Shown one piece after another: positions 27,587-37,070 of a stretch of 64,000 nt of DNA (position 1 is its first letter; each line of letters starts with the position of its first letter). The notes under the pieces are model-generated. The model did no database searches. It worked only from the letters and a program-made list of their open reading frames with translations, and had not been told where the DNA came from. The stretch covers positions 23,084 to 87,083 of the forward strand of contig NZ_FNZM01000026.1 in assembly GCF_900109265.1 (NCBI RefSeq), written 5' to 3'. The stretch comes from Paraburkholderia tropica (GTDB taxonomy: Bacteria > Pseudomonadota > Gammaproteobacteria > Burkholderiales > Burkholderiaceae). The translations under genes and the position numbers were made by a program.

Positions 27587-28894
27587 GTGTCCGCGCGATA
27601 CATGTCGGATGCTTCGGGGAACCGCAAGCTGGTAGGAACAATAGCAGATATAACACGACGAATCGAAGGCGAGGAGGCGTTGAAGGAGGCGGATCGCCGC
27701 AAGGACGTTTTTCTAGCCACATTGGCCCATGAACTGCGCAACCCCTTGGCGCCTGTCATAAACGCGGCGCACCTGCTTCAGCGCACTAATTTGCCGCAGT
27801 CGCAGCTTTGCTGGATACGCGAGACGATCGAGCGGCACGCGAAACATCTCGCCGACCTCGTCGACGATCTTCTGGACCTCTCGAGGATTTCTGCTGGCAA
27901 AGTCAGGTTACGAGACGAGGTCTTCGATATAAGGACCGCGATCCAACGCGCGATCGAGATTAACGCGCCTGCAGCAGCTACACGCCGTCACCGACTGCAC
28001 ACGCCACGCCTCGATCACATCAGCGCGATCTGGGTGAAAGGCGACCTGACGCGAATCACGCAGATCGTGTCGAACCTGTTAGACAACGCAATCAAGTATA
28101 CCCCCGTCGGCGGCGAGATTCGGCTGACGCTGGATCGACGTGAACGTGTGGTGCTGGTGGTAGTGGAGGATAACGGTACAGGCATGGATCCGGCCTCGAT
28201 ACAGAGCATGTTCGAACTGTTCAATCAGGAAAGGCCAGACGGTGAAAGCGGGAAGGCGGGCTTGGGCATAGGACTTTCTCTCGCCCGCTCGCTGGTCGCG
28301 ATGCATGGCGGAGCCGTATATGCAACCAGTGAGGGCCGAGGAAGGGGCAGCCGCTTCTATGTCGAGCTTCCCGCCTGCGACGAGCCCGAAATGTCGGGGG
28401 CGCAAGACTCACAGGCCTCTCCCCAATCAATCCCGGTGTTGAACGTCATGATCGTCGACGACAACTTCGACGCCGCAGAATCACTTGCTGCAATCATCGG
28501 CGAAATCCATCGGGTCCGAACCGCCGCCAACGGGGAAGACGCACTGAAACTCGCAGACGCATCTCCACCAGACGTCGTGGTTCTCGATCTTTCGCTGCCG
28601 GACGTTTCTGGTTATGAAATCGCGCGGCGCCTACTCGGGAAAGAGAAGTGCAACGGGCGGATAACTCTTATCGCGTTGACGGGGCATGGGCAACCGGAGG
28701 ATAGAGAACGGGCTCGCCGGGCGGGATTCGACCATCACCTCGTAAAGCCCGTGCCCCCGCAAGAGCTGCTGAAGTTGCTGAACGCGATCGCCGGGCGAAG
28801 GGCGATGCGGCTCCCCGACGCAGGTTCCCAGGAGCTCTCGCATGCGCCTCCGTCTGACGCGGAGTTGCAGAGCAGGGCAAGACGCCAGGAGTAA
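27587..28894 (+). CDS. Hybrid histidine kinase, N-terminally truncated
   Basis: The 435-residue frame contains the end of a PAS/PAC domain (ARYMSDASGN, VGTIADITRR), a HisKA dimerisation domain with phosphoacceptor His in ATLAHELRNPLAP, a HATPase domain (LLDNAIKYTP, VEDNGTGMDPASIQ, AGLGIGLSLARSLVAMHGG) and a C-terminal receiver domain with VDDN, phosphoacceptor Asp in VVVLDLSLPD and Lys in LVKPV. In the same frame PAS homology extends upstream to about 27485, where a TAA (27482-27484) stops it, so the sensory part has been lost. The start (GTG 27587 or ATG 27602) is uncertain. It could be a constitutive kinase or a pseudogene. Confidence 0.8.
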   Translation: MSARYMSDASGNRKLVGTIADITRRIEGEEALKEADRRKDVFLATLAHELRNPLAPVINAAHLLQRTNLPQSQLCWIRETIERHAKHLADLVDDLLDLSRISAGKVRLRDEVFDIRTAIQRAIEINAPAAATRRHRLHTPRLDHISAIWVKGDLTRITQIVSNLLDNAIKYTPVGGEIRLTLDRRERVVLVVVEDNGTGMDPASIQSMFELFNQERPDGESGKAGLGIGLSLARSLVAMHGGAVYATSEGRGRGSRFYVELPACDEPEMSGAQDSQASPQSIPVLNVMIVDDNFDAAESLAAIIGEIHRVRTAANGEDALKLADASPPDVVVLDLSLPDVSGYEIARRLLGKEKCNGRITLIALTGHGQPEDRERARRAGFDHHLVKPVPPQELLKLLNAIAGRRAMRLPDAGSQELSHAPPSDAELQSRARRQE

Positions 28895-28902
28895 CTAAAG
28901 CG

Positions 28903-29318
28903 TCAGGACTCGCCGCGATCAGCCCGAGTTGTTTCGGGGTCGAAAAAAGAGCGAACGAGCATTGTAAATGCGCTGCCGTCGTCGCCTTTTCTGAATATCG
29001 CGTCGAAGTGCCCCGCAGCGCCGCGTCCCATGACCTCCGACAGGTCATACGCGGTTGCTGCGATGACCGGGACCTCTGCCGTCGAAGGCACACTTCGAAG
29101 AACGGTGGCGACCTCAAACCCGTCATACACCGGCAACTGGATGTCGAGCACCACGACGTCTGGCACCCAGGCCCGCAGCGTGTCGATTGCTTCCATGCCA
29201 GACACGCGACCCGGACGTCGAAAGACTCCAGCGTCAGAAGGGCCGCTGTCGCTTCGCGCATACCGACATCGTCGTCCACGATAAGTATCCTCGCAGGACT
29301 GTGTGGCTTAAGGACCAT
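28903..29318 (-). pseudogene. Response regulator receiver, frameshifted
   Basis: The first part (29318 to about 29210) has ARILIVDDDVGMREATAALLTLESFDVRV, a normal receiver N-terminus. The second part (29205 to 28903) continues in another frame as SGMEAIDTLRAWVPDVVVLDIQLP (phosphoacceptor Asp present) and VPVIAATAYDLS. One base is gained or lost near 29205. No output domain. The start may be 29318 or 29387. It is convergent with the truncated hybrid kinase. Confidence 0.75.
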
Positions 29319-29587
29319 TCGGCCCGTAAGCCGCTTGGACGCGACTTCGGCGTAAGGCGAAGAACCGCTGTCGACACGGATCGGCATGTTAAGAAACCAT
29401 TAAGTTATCCACCACTGGAAAAAATGATAGTATCCGCAAAAAACGCTGCTACCAAAATACTTGCCGCTCCACGGCTGGCAAATCGATAACCCCGTTCGCA
29501 AAAACTGTTCACTGCACTCGCGCATGTGAGTTAAATAGAACGCGGCTAAAGAAAATGCGCGTGTTCCGGCTTCACGGAGGGGTAGCG

Positions 29588-29944
29588 TTGGCGAAAGTAT
29601 TACTTGTCGAGGATGACCATAGGCTACTGGACGCGACCGCAGCGTTACTTGAATATTCTGGACACGCCGCGATCCGTGCGGAAAACGGGGCGGAAGGGCT
29701 TCGTCTTGCGCGGCTCGATAAGGTCGACCTGATAATCACCGATTATATGATGCCAGTCATGGACGGGCTTGAGCTGGCATCAGCCGTCCATTCGGACCCC
29801 GCGCTCAATGGCATCCCGGTCATCGTCCTTTCCGCGGTAGCATTTGCCCCATGCGATCCCGCTGTTCGGGCGTTTGTGCGCAAGCCTTTCGTGCCGGGCC
29901 ACTTGTTGGGCCTCGTTTCAGAGCACGCCCTGAAACGACCCTGA
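29588..29944 (+). CDS. Single-domain response regulator
   Basis: This 118-residue CheY-like protein has the acidic pocket VEDD, phosphoacceptor Asp in LIITDYMMPVMDG, and Lys in FVRKPF. There is no output domain, so it probably acts by protein contact or phosphotransfer from one of the nearby hybrid kinases. A TTG at 29588 is preferred because CACGGAGGGGTAGCG lies directly before it; an ATG at 29555 is in frame but lacks a site. Confidence 0.85.
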   Translation: MAKVLLVEDDHRLLDATAALLEYSGHAAIRAENGAEGLRLARLDKVDLIITDYMMPVMDGLELASAVHSDPALNGIPVIVLSAVAFAPCDPAVRAFVRKPFVPGHLLGLVSEHALKRP

Positions 29945-30510
29945 TCACCCCTCCGAAGCGTCTGCGCAGTGTTTGCGCCTGCACGCGGTCCGTTAGAGCG
30001 GAAGCATCGGGTTGTGTCGAAGTGGATCAGGCGCTGGCTCCGACGCCCACGCTGACGGTTGCTATCTTTCGTAGCAGACACTGCTGGGAGTTCTTCGTCC
30101 CCGCACATTCGCGCGAAAAACGGCAGGAGGCATAGAGGCATCTTCGGTCCCCACGGTCGTCCGGGGCGCCGTCGGAGAGTATCTTCGTGAGGCGACGCGA
30201 AATGTCCTGATTCCGTCGTTGGCCCGAACCTGTCGGGGAAAGCGCATGCTTCCAACGTTATCTCCCGAACCAGGCAGCGGCTAGCGTTTCATGACCCAAA
30301 AAAAGCCGCCAACGTCTGCACGTGGCGGCTTAGATGCTTGGGACGTTTGCGAATCCCAAGCGGGCCAACTGATGAAGTGTCGAATTCAGTCAGCCTGATG
30401 GCTGCTCGTTGATGATCGAGGTGGACGCGGGGAAGAGCGCTGAAGCGGCGCTGTTTTCTGCCTCGGCATCAGGCAATCGCCATCCGGCCTGTATTCGACG
30501 GTTTCGCCGT
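29945..30510. other. Region without a gene, with a terminator
   Basis: Between a plus-strand response regulator and a minus-strand hypothetical gene. It contains only the minus-strand terminator at 30298-30329; no frame is supportable. Confidence 0.45.
30298..30329 (-). terminator. Intrinsic terminator, minus strand
   Basis: GCCGCCA and TGGCGGC arms with a run of seven A on the plus-strand left side, i.e. a T-tract for minus-strand transcription. It would end the transcript of the gene at 30511-30762. Confidence 0.7.
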
Positions 30511-30762
30511 CTAGGAGGGGTTGTTCTCCAGTGCAAAAGAAATGAGTTCGCCTTCCCATTTGAAATAGGCGTAGCAACGACCGCGCCCTTGCGTGATCGC
30601 GAAAACGTACTCGCTCCCGTTCAACGTACCGCGAAGCGACCTCGACCATTTGATCATGGGGCGGCTTCGCATGATTCGATAGCGCCAGGCCTGAACGGCC
30701 TCACCGAAATCCACGATCACCATACCACGTCGATCCCGATCAGATCCGACATAATCTCTCAT
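30511..30762 (-). CDS. Small hypothetical protein (83 aa)
   Basis: AAGGTCGAGC precedes ATG 30762. The product (MRDYVGSDRDRRGMVIVDFG...) appears beta-rich (WRYRIMRSRPM, YVFAITQGRGRCYAYFKWEG). A terminator follows. No family recognised. Confidence 0.6.
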   Translation of the reverse strand: MRDYVGSDRDRRGMVIVDFGEAVQAWRYRIMRSRPMIKWSRSLRGTLNGSEYVFAITQGRGRCYAYFKWEGELISFALENNPS

Positions 30763-31085
30763 GCTCGACCTTACTCCGCGTCAACCGGCTTGATGGCAGA
30801 TTCGTCTTCGGATGCCGACCAGGTCAGCGGCAGACGACCTGAAGAAGACCGTATTTTTGGTGAGCAGAATGAAAGGTGCAAGCCTTGGGAAAATTTTATG
30901 CTGAATGAATTTTTCAACGACCATAGGCTAGACCACGCTGGTTGCCCTCAGGCTCTGAGCTCATCAGCGCATGAATGTCGGAAGCAAGGCTCCAGGTGGC
31001 TTCTGGCCGGCGCTGGCAGGCTAGCAGGGCGGGATTGGCACCGGAGAACGGAATACCGTCCGAGGAACGGCGCAGCTGGACGTTC
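30763..31085. other. Intergenic, with a possible orphan fragment
   Basis: About 320 bases. A plus-strand frame from ATG 30793 gives a protein-like stretch (DRIFGEQNERCKPWENFM, LNEFFNDHRLDHAG) of lower GC than its surroundings, but it has no ribosome binding site and runs into the antisense of the response regulator. It may be a gene fragment. Confidence 0.35.
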
Positions 31086-31451
31086 TCAGCCGTCCGCAGG
31101 TACCAGCCTCGCAATCGTTACGAGCAGCGTCCGGGCCGCGTACGGCTTGTCCAGAACCGCAGCAAAAAGATGGGAGTTCGTCCGCGCCACCGCTCCTTGG
31201 GCCGCTGTCGCCAGGATGACAGGTATGCCACGTGTGGAAGGCTCCGATTGCATGGCAACAGCTAGATCGAGACCCGTCATCAGCGGCATCATGTAATCGG
31301 TGACGACAACATCGGGCGAGACTTTCCGCACGAGCTCCAGCGCTTCCACTCCGTTCTGGGCGACGTGCACGATGTAACCAGCATCTTCGAGAAAGAAGGC
31401 TAGAAAATCAGTTATCAGGGTCTCATCATCGACTACAACGACTGTCTTCAT
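31086..31451 (-). CDS. Single-domain response regulator
   Basis: This 121-residue receiver has VVDDE, phosphoacceptor Asp in VVVTDYMMPLMTG and Lys in VLDKPYAART. It follows a KaiC-like ATPase gene by 90 bases on the same strand. That pairing (KaiC-like plus receiver) is widespread and suggests a phospho-signalling partner of the ATPase. Confidence 0.88.
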   Translation of the reverse strand: MKTVVVVDDETLITDFLAFFLEDAGYIVHVAQNGVEALELVRKVSPDVVVTDYMMPLMTGLDLAVAMQSEPSTRGIPVILATAAQGAVARTNSHLFAAVLDKPYAARTLLVTIARLVPADG

Positions 31452-31541
31452 TCCGGGTCACTCTTGTTGCCTGCCGCATTGATTTAGGCCTTGTTGAGCC
31501 TGGCGGCTACCTTAAGGAGAATCTCCTTTGAGTGCGGCGCG

Positions 31542-32921
31542 CTAGGCCGGTCCGGACACGGAATCCGGAATAATGAGTTTCGTCACTGCAGGTTTGAAGG
31601 CGCTATCGCGTATCTTCAGCACTTTCATGCCCTGGTACAACCTGCCATCCGTCTCCTCCAGCTCCATACCGATAACATTGTCGAACAGGCTCAGCGCCTC
31701 GGTAGCCTGCATGTCAAGCGGCCCGCTTCCGGTCGTTTCCCACGTGCAAACCAGGGTGACACCCATCACGCGTAGCTGATTGGTCAATGCGGCCAGAAAT
31801 TCGGTGAAACGGTGACGGTCGGCACTCGCCCGATCAAAGCCGGCCAGTCCGTCCACGACGACCCGTTGCACGTTTCGAGCCTGAACGGCATCAAGCAGCT
31901 GGTAGCCGAGTTTGTCGATGACGTTTTCGGTCAACGGATTCCAGATCACGTCCACGGCGCCATCGGCAACCATGCGCTCCATATCGACGCCGAGTGCGCG
32001 CGCCTTGCTCGCAAGACGGGCGGGACTTTCATAGAATCCAAAATGCAATGCGGGTGTCTCCGCAGTCGCCAGACGCAGGAAATTCAAGCCAAAGCTCGTC
32101 TTGCCGCTGCCGCCGGTTCCGATAACCGCCGTCGCCGAGCATGCGGGCAGGCCGCCACTAATTTGCTGGTCAAGCTCGTCCACCCCGCTCGATACGCGTT
32201 CGCGCGGCGCGTGGTCTCTGCCCAAGGGCCGGGCGTAGAGGCTTTCAAATCTGGGATAAACCGCGATGCCGGTGCCGTCAATGAGATAGTGATGAAGGCC
32301 ACCGAGTGCAGCGCTTCCCCGGGACTTGGAGACTCGAAGCTGGCGTACTGTCCGCGATCCGGAGAGGCATTCCTCCAGCTGAATTACACCGTCCACCATC
32401 GTATGTTCCGGGCTTGACTCGTCAATTCTTGCACTGGTCAGAAAAAGCACGGTGCAACCGCTGAAGGATGCATGCCCCTGTAGCTCCGCCACAAATGTCT
32501 TGACGTCGAGTGACGTGGGGGCGCTCTCGCGTGCGTTGAGCAATCCGTCAAGAATCAGCATTGTCGTGCCTTGGCGCGCAATCTCCTTGCGTAACATTTC
32601 CACAAGTGCGCCCAGGCCGTCGACGCGTAGTGTGCGGAAAAGGCTCAGATATGTGACGTCCCTTCCTACGAAGTCGGATTCATAGAACTCCAGCGTCGAC
32701 AGGGATTGGAAAAGACGCTCGTGTGTTTCAGCCAGCAGTGTGATGTACAGGACCTTTGCGCCCTGACGCGCCTGGCCGAAAGCGATCTGGTTCGCGAGAA
32801 TAGTCTTGCCCGCTCCGGGCCGCCCCTGGAGAATGTAGGCGGAGCCGGCTATGAGGCCCCCGCCGAGAACCGCATCTAGTCCAGGTACGTGACTGTTCAG
32901 GCGGGTGAGTGTCTTGTGCAT
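31542..32921 (-). CDS. KaiC-like double RecA-type ATPase
   Basis: This 459-residue protein has two RecA/KaiC ATPase domains in tandem. Domain 1 has Walker A GRPGAGKT at 33-40 and Walker B-like MLILDGLL; domain 2 starts near 235 with GVDELDQQISGGLPACSATA and Walker A GTGGSGKT, and Walker B-like RVVVDGLAGF. The layout is that of cyanobacterial KaiC, but kaiA and kaiB are absent, as in the many non-circadian KaiC-like proteins of proteobacteria thought to act in stress signalling. No strong ribosome binding site is seen before ATG 32921. Confidence 0.88.
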   Translation of the reverse strand: MHKTLTRLNSHVPGLDAVLGGGLIAGSAYILQGRPGAGKTILANQIAFGQARQGAKVLYITLLAETHERLFQSLSTLEFYESDFVGRDVTYLSLFRTLRVDGLGALVEMLRKEIARQGTTMLILDGLLNARESAPTSLDVKTFVAELQGHASFSGCTVLFLTSARIDESSPEHTMVDGVIQLEECLSGSRTVRQLRVSKSRGSAALGGLHHYLIDGTGIAVYPRFESLYARPLGRDHAPRERVSSGVDELDQQISGGLPACSATAVIGTGGSGKTSFGLNFLRLATAETPALHFGFYESPARLASKARALGVDMERMVADGAVDVIWNPLTENVIDKLGYQLLDAVQARNVQRVVVDGLAGFDRASADRHRFTEFLAALTNQLRVMGVTLVCTWETTGSGPLDMQATEALSLFDNVIGMELEETDGRLYQGMKVLKIRDSAFKPAVTKLIIPDSVSGPA

Positions 32922-33579
32922 CGCGTCGTCGCTTTGGCTGCAGAGGTTGGCCGGTTTCGGCCCAGACGACCGCCGGGTCGGGGTCGCATGATGGCATTAT
33001 GCGTCACCTGGACGGCGTCTGCCATGCTTCGGCGGCGCGAACGGTGGCGCGGTAGCGGGCAAGGCCTCCGGGACCGGTAAGGCGGGCGCCCCATTTTTCC
33101 CTTCACAACGCTCGAGGCGCAGCGCGGCGGCGTGTGAAGAAACACTGGAGTGGTACGTGAGGGAACTTCGTTAGCGGGCAACGAACATTCCCACCACCGC
33201 GACCGCGATGAACGCCCTTGCGTCTCCGGCTTTTAACAGTCCCGCGATTGCGAACTTTCTCATCACGCTGGTGCTGGCGCCCATCAGCTAGCGTTGCCTG
33301 CCGAGCGCTGGGCCCAATCGCGCGAGCCGGACCGTTCGATGGGATCGATGACCGCCTCGGGCTCAAAATGTTGATGGTTGGCGCGATCTTCGTCAGCCAC
33401 TCTCGATCTCCGTCGCGACCGAATGGCGGTCGCCCGGCGTCGCCGCGCAGATTCCGTTCCGAAGGGGGAAGTTGGAAAGCCTACCGCAGGCGGCATGGTC
33501 ATGTTATGAATGCGGGCACCAAACGCGTGATTAGATGTAGCGACTCGTATCGCGTTTTCTAAGCCGAAGGAGACCAAAG
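32922..33579. other. Region with an NRAMP remnant only
   Basis: About 660 bases between the KaiC-like gene and the small gene at 33580. Apart from the NRAMP C-terminal fragment at 33171-33284, nothing is supportable. Confidence 0.45.
33171..33284 (-). pseudogene. NRAMP transporter C-terminus, second remnant
   Basis: The minus strand reads VMRKFAIAGLLKAGDARAF followed by IAVAVVGMFVAR and a stop, which aligns with the restored C-terminus of the first NRAMP remnant at 220-505 (VMGKYKVAGLLKG..., AAIGMFVAL). Only the last helix is left. It may reflect a duplicated or rearranged segment. Confidence 0.5.
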
Positions 33580-33900
33580 TTGGATGATGAAAAGAAGTGG
33601 AACCCCGGTGCACTCGCCGGCCGGCTTGCGCAGCAGATGATCGAACTTGAACTCACCTGGAGTGAGGCCGTGGCGATTCTCGGCCTTGCTGCGAAAACTA
33701 TCGCGCAGGCCGCAGCTTCTGCCGGGAGAGGCGATACGAACCGGTTTGTCGAGAAAGGTCGTCGACAATTGCTTGGCGCATTCGATTGCGAGGTGCGGGT
33801 AACCGTTAAGGATCGCGCCCCAGCACGAAATGACGAGGATCCAGGCAATCCCTCGTTGGCGACCGCCCGCCGCCGCGGCGGGAATAGCAAACTCCACTGA
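33580..33900 (+). CDS. Small hypothetical, paralog of 37829 gene (106 aa)
   Basis: A TTG at 33580 has AAGGAGACCAAAG before it. The core GRLAQQMIELELTWSEAVAI and GLAAKTIAQAAASA is helix-turn-helix-like. Clear similarity over the whole length to the gene at 37829-38152 (GRLLQQMIELGLTWEQAVAV, GIAAKALAQAAASA) makes both more believable. Function unknown; the pair brackets the hybrid kinase at 34737. Confidence 0.65.
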   Translation: MDDEKKWNPGALAGRLAQQMIELELTWSEAVAILGLAAKTIAQAAASAGRGDTNRFVEKGRRQLLGAFDCEVRVTVKDRAPARNDEDPGNPSLATARRRGGNSKLH

Positions 33901-34138
33901 AGACAGGGTCGGCAGAGAATCAATTAAAAGTCAGCGAACAGACTATTCGCACGACGGTCGTTCATTTTTGATGGTCGAGACGGTGCATAAAACAGGATCG
34001 ATCACAGTGCGAGCTCCGCCGCTGTCGCAAGCTAATCTTCGTGGCCAACTACGACAAATGGAGGGCGCGATTCGCTGACCTATAATCGTTGAGCCGTTCT
34101 AACGCAGCACGACTCATCACGGTCGACCGGAGGGATAT

Positions 34139-34399
34139 ATGCCAGCCTTCGAGCAAGAGCCTGCCCCGCTGACGCAGGGCCCCGCAGCTGTCGTTGATCA
34201 CTTTCTTATGATGTATCTTTGGGGTGCCAGCGGGCGCCTCTTGCCGCCGGGGAGGGCGATGCATTGGGCAAAGCTCCTGCAGGAGAGGGGGATGATTCTG
34301 CGTCGCATTCACCGGCATGTTACCACTGGCTTTATGAGCACTATCAGGACTATTCCCACAGCGGGCCGCCTTATGCCAGTCGCAAAAACAGGCCATTGA
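34139..34399 (+). CDS. Small hypothetical protein (86 aa), possibly frameshifted
   Basis: CGGAGGGATAT precedes ATG 34139, a strong site. The N-terminal part (MPAFEQEPAPLTQGPAAVVD) and LMMYLWGASGRLLPPG look coding. From about 34245 another frame (HWLYEHYQDYSHSGPPYASR) looks more protein-like than the first frame, so a frameshift is possible. No family recognised. Confidence 0.45.
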   Translation: MPAFEQEPAPLTQGPAAVVDHFLMMYLWGASGRLLPPGRAMHWAKLLQERGMILRRIHRHVTTGFMSTIRTIPTAGRLMPVAKTGH

Positions 34400-34736
34400 A
34401 TCTGTCAGCGATTAAGTCGTAGTGCGATAGACCGGGAGGAACAAATCGAGCCGCCGGTCTTTTCCCCCGGAATCAACCCTGACATTTGCGACGCAGACGT
34501 GCGCCTCGACAATCCGGCCAACCCGACTGACACGTTTTGACGGCTTTCCGCTGCCCGCGTCCGCGCGAGGCAACTGGTTGCTTGTATTCTCGCGAAACCG
34601 GGCACCGAAGACTACACGCGCGACGATCGCTCATACCGGTGCGCTCGCGGCGTCGAGAAGGCTGGACTGCTCGAGGGCGCCAGAGGCGCGGCCCGATGGC
34701 TAAGTTTGCGAAAAGAGGACTGGAAGGTTACAGGTT
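34400..34736. other. Upstream region of the hybrid kinase
   Basis: No gene is supportable in these 340 bases. It probably holds the promoter of the PAS-kinase gene; no consensus promoter stands out. Confidence 0.35.
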
Positions 34737-37070
34737 ATGGGAAACGATGCCTGGCAAGCGGGGCTGGTAGACAGCCTTGAAGAATATGCGATTTTCAGAC
34801 TGACGCCCCTCGGGAAGGTCGCTAGCTGGAATGCGGGCGCCGCGAAGATATTTGGCTATGACTCAGCGGATGTCATCGGGGAGCCTGCGTACCGTTTTTG
34901 TGCTGGCGATGACGAGCGCGCGGAAGACATCGTTCACAGCGCGCTCGCTGCGGTTCGGCAGCAAGGGCACTTTGAAACTGAACGGTGGAGCGCGCGCAAG
35001 GACGGATCCCGATTCTGGGCGAACATCCTGATTGTTCCGCTCGACTCGGATGACGATGAGTCTGGCGGCTTTGGGGTCGTTATTCGGGACGGCACGGACA
35101 AACGGGTGGCCCACGAGGCGGTGCTCGAGAGCGAGCGTCGATTCCGGCTGCTTGTCCAAGGCGTTACCGACTATTCACTTTTCATGCTCTCTCCGGAAGG
35201 TCTCGTCACCAACTGGAACCTGGGCGCGTCGCGTATCAAGGGCTACGAAGCCAGTGAGGTGCTCGGCACACATTTCCGCCGCTTCTACGTTCCAGAGGAC
35301 GCAGCTCGGGGCCTGCCGGAAAAAGGCCTCCAGATTGCGACCGCCATGGGTCGCTACGAGACTGAAGGCTGGCGCGTCCGCAAGGACGGTAGCCGCTTCT
35401 GGGCAAATGTGGTCATTGACGCCATCCGGGATGAGAGCGGCAAACTGGTTGGTTTCGCGAAGATTACCCGTGACGTAACGGATCGAAAAACCGCTCAGGA
35501 GCAACTCGAAAAGGCGCGGGCGGCGCTCCTTCAGGCCCAAAAAATGGAGGCGATCGGTAAGCTTACGGGCGGCGTAGCGCACGATTTCAACAATGTTCTC
35601 CAGGTGTTGCGGGGCAATCTCGAACTGCTCGAGCGTCGGCATTCACGCGATGTCTGGTCCCGCGAGCGCGTCACCAAGGCGCTCGATGCTGCCGATCAGG
35701 GTGCAAACCTGGCATCCCAGTTACTTGCCTTCGGCCGCCGGCAGCCCCTCGAGCCCGTGGCCACCAATCTGGGGGCGATGCTCCGCAGCATGGACGATAT
35801 GCTCCGGCGCGCCCTCGGCGAAACGATAAGCGTCGAGACAGTGGTTGCCGGTGGTCTGTGGAATACACTGGTCGATCCCAACCGGCTGGAAAATGTCGTG
35901 CTGAATCTCGCGATCAATGCGCGCGACGCGATGCCGGGCGGAGGCAAACTCACACTTGAACTGTCCAACGCCATGCTGGACGACCAGTATGGTGCACTGC
36001 CCGCGGACGTGCCGCCCGGACAGTACGTACTGCTCGCGATCAGCGACACCGGCACTGGCATGACGCCCCAGGTGCTGGAGCGCGCCCTCGAGCCATATTT
36101 CACCACGAAGCCTGAGGGCGAAGGCACGGGCCTAGGATTGAGCATGGCCTATGGATTCGTAAGCCAAAGCCACGGCCACCTGCGAATCTACACTGAAGAG
36201 GGCCACGGGACAACGGTGAAGGTGTACCTGCCTCGGACTCTGGACGAGGTCGCCGAGGTCCCGGACAGTCAACCTGTAATGCAGGGGGGCGGGACGGAGA
36301 CAATACTGGTGGTTGAAGACGACCCACTTGTACGTTCCACGGCAGTCGAGATGCTTTCCGAGCTTGGTTATACGGTACTGAAGGCAGCCGATCCGCAAGG
36401 TGCCATCGTGATCCTGAACAGCGGAGCGCGTGTCGATCTGCTCTTTTCGGATGTGGTCATGCCGGGGCCTTTGCGCAGTACCGAGATGGCCCGGATGGCA
36501 TTAAAGAATATGCCAGATCTCAAGGTGCTCTTCACTTCCGGCTACACCCAGAACGCCATCGTGCACGCGGGGCGGCTCGACCCTGGTGTGCATCTGCTAG
36601 GCAAGCCGTACAGCCGCACGCAGTTGGCAAACAAGGTCCGCACCGTACTGGACCGGCCCGCATCGTTGCCCGTGAGCCGCGACATCACCGCACCGGTGGG
36701 CGCTCCAACCATGGACAGACGGGTACCGATCGTCGTAGTTGACGACGACGCGGCGTCATGCGACGCAGTGAGCGAACTGCTCGCAGAAACGGGCTACGCG
36801 GTGACGAAAGCGTCAGACTGCGAAACCGCGCTGGACGCCTTGGCGCAGTCGCGGGCGGCGGTCCTTATCACCGATGTAAGACTCGCCGGGCAGTCAGGGA
36901 CGGAGCTGGCAGCGCGCGCCGTCGAGGCAGATCCTGCGCTCCGCGTCATTCTGATGTCCGGTGACCCGCCGCCCGGGCGGGACGAACTGCCGTTTTATTT
37001 TAGTTACCTTCGCAAGCCTTTTTCGGCCGATGAGCTGAACCTCGCAATCGTTTCGGTCATGAAGGCGTAG
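34737..37070 (+). CDS. PAS-PAS hybrid histidine kinase with two receiver domains
   Basis: This 777-residue soluble sensor kinase has two PAS domains (about 8-120 and 135-255, each ending in the ARKDGSRFWAN / VRKDGSRFWAN motif), a dimerisation domain with His in LTGGVAHDFNNVLQ (about 280), an ATPase domain (NLAINARDAMPGGG, SDTGTGMTPQ, GTGLGLSMAYGF), and two receivers: REC1 with VVEDD, Asp in LLFSDVVMPG and Lys in LLGKPY, REC2 with VVDDD, Asp in LITDVRLAG and Lys in LRKPF. No membrane segment. The PAS domains of this kind often sense redox or light. The start at 34737 has GGAAGG about 10 bases upstream. Confidence 0.93.
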   Translation: MGNDAWQAGLVDSLEEYAIFRLTPLGKVASWNAGAAKIFGYDSADVIGEPAYRFCAGDDERAEDIVHSALAAVRQQGHFETERWSARKDGSRFWANILIVPLDSDDDESGGFGVVIRDGTDKRVAHEAVLESERRFRLLVQGVTDYSLFMLSPEGLVTNWNLGASRIKGYEASEVLGTHFRRFYVPEDAARGLPEKGLQIATAMGRYETEGWRVRKDGSRFWANVVIDAIRDESGKLVGFAKITRDVTDRKTAQEQLEKARAALLQAQKMEAIGKLTGGVAHDFNNVLQVLRGNLELLERRHSRDVWSRERVTKALDAADQGANLASQLLAFGRRQPLEPVATNLGAMLRSMDDMLRRALGETISVETVVAGGLWNTLVDPNRLENVVLNLAINARDAMPGGGKLTLELSNAMLDDQYGALPADVPPGQYVLLAISDTGTGMTPQVLERALEPYFTTKPEGEGTGLGLSMAYGFVSQSHGHLRIYTEEGHGTTVKVYLPRTLDEVAEVPDSQPVMQGGGTETILVVEDDPLVRSTAVEMLSELGYTVLKAADPQGAIVILNSGARVDLLFSDVVMPGPLRSTEMARMALKNMPDLKVLFTSGYTQNAIVHAGRLDPGVHLLGKPYSRTQLANKVRTVLDRPASLPVSRDITAPVGAPTMDRRVPIVVVDDDAASCDAVSELLAETGYAVTKASDCETALDALAQSRAAVLITDVRLAGQSGTELAARAVEADPALRVILMSGDPPPGRDELPFYFSYLRKPFSADELNLAIVSVMKA

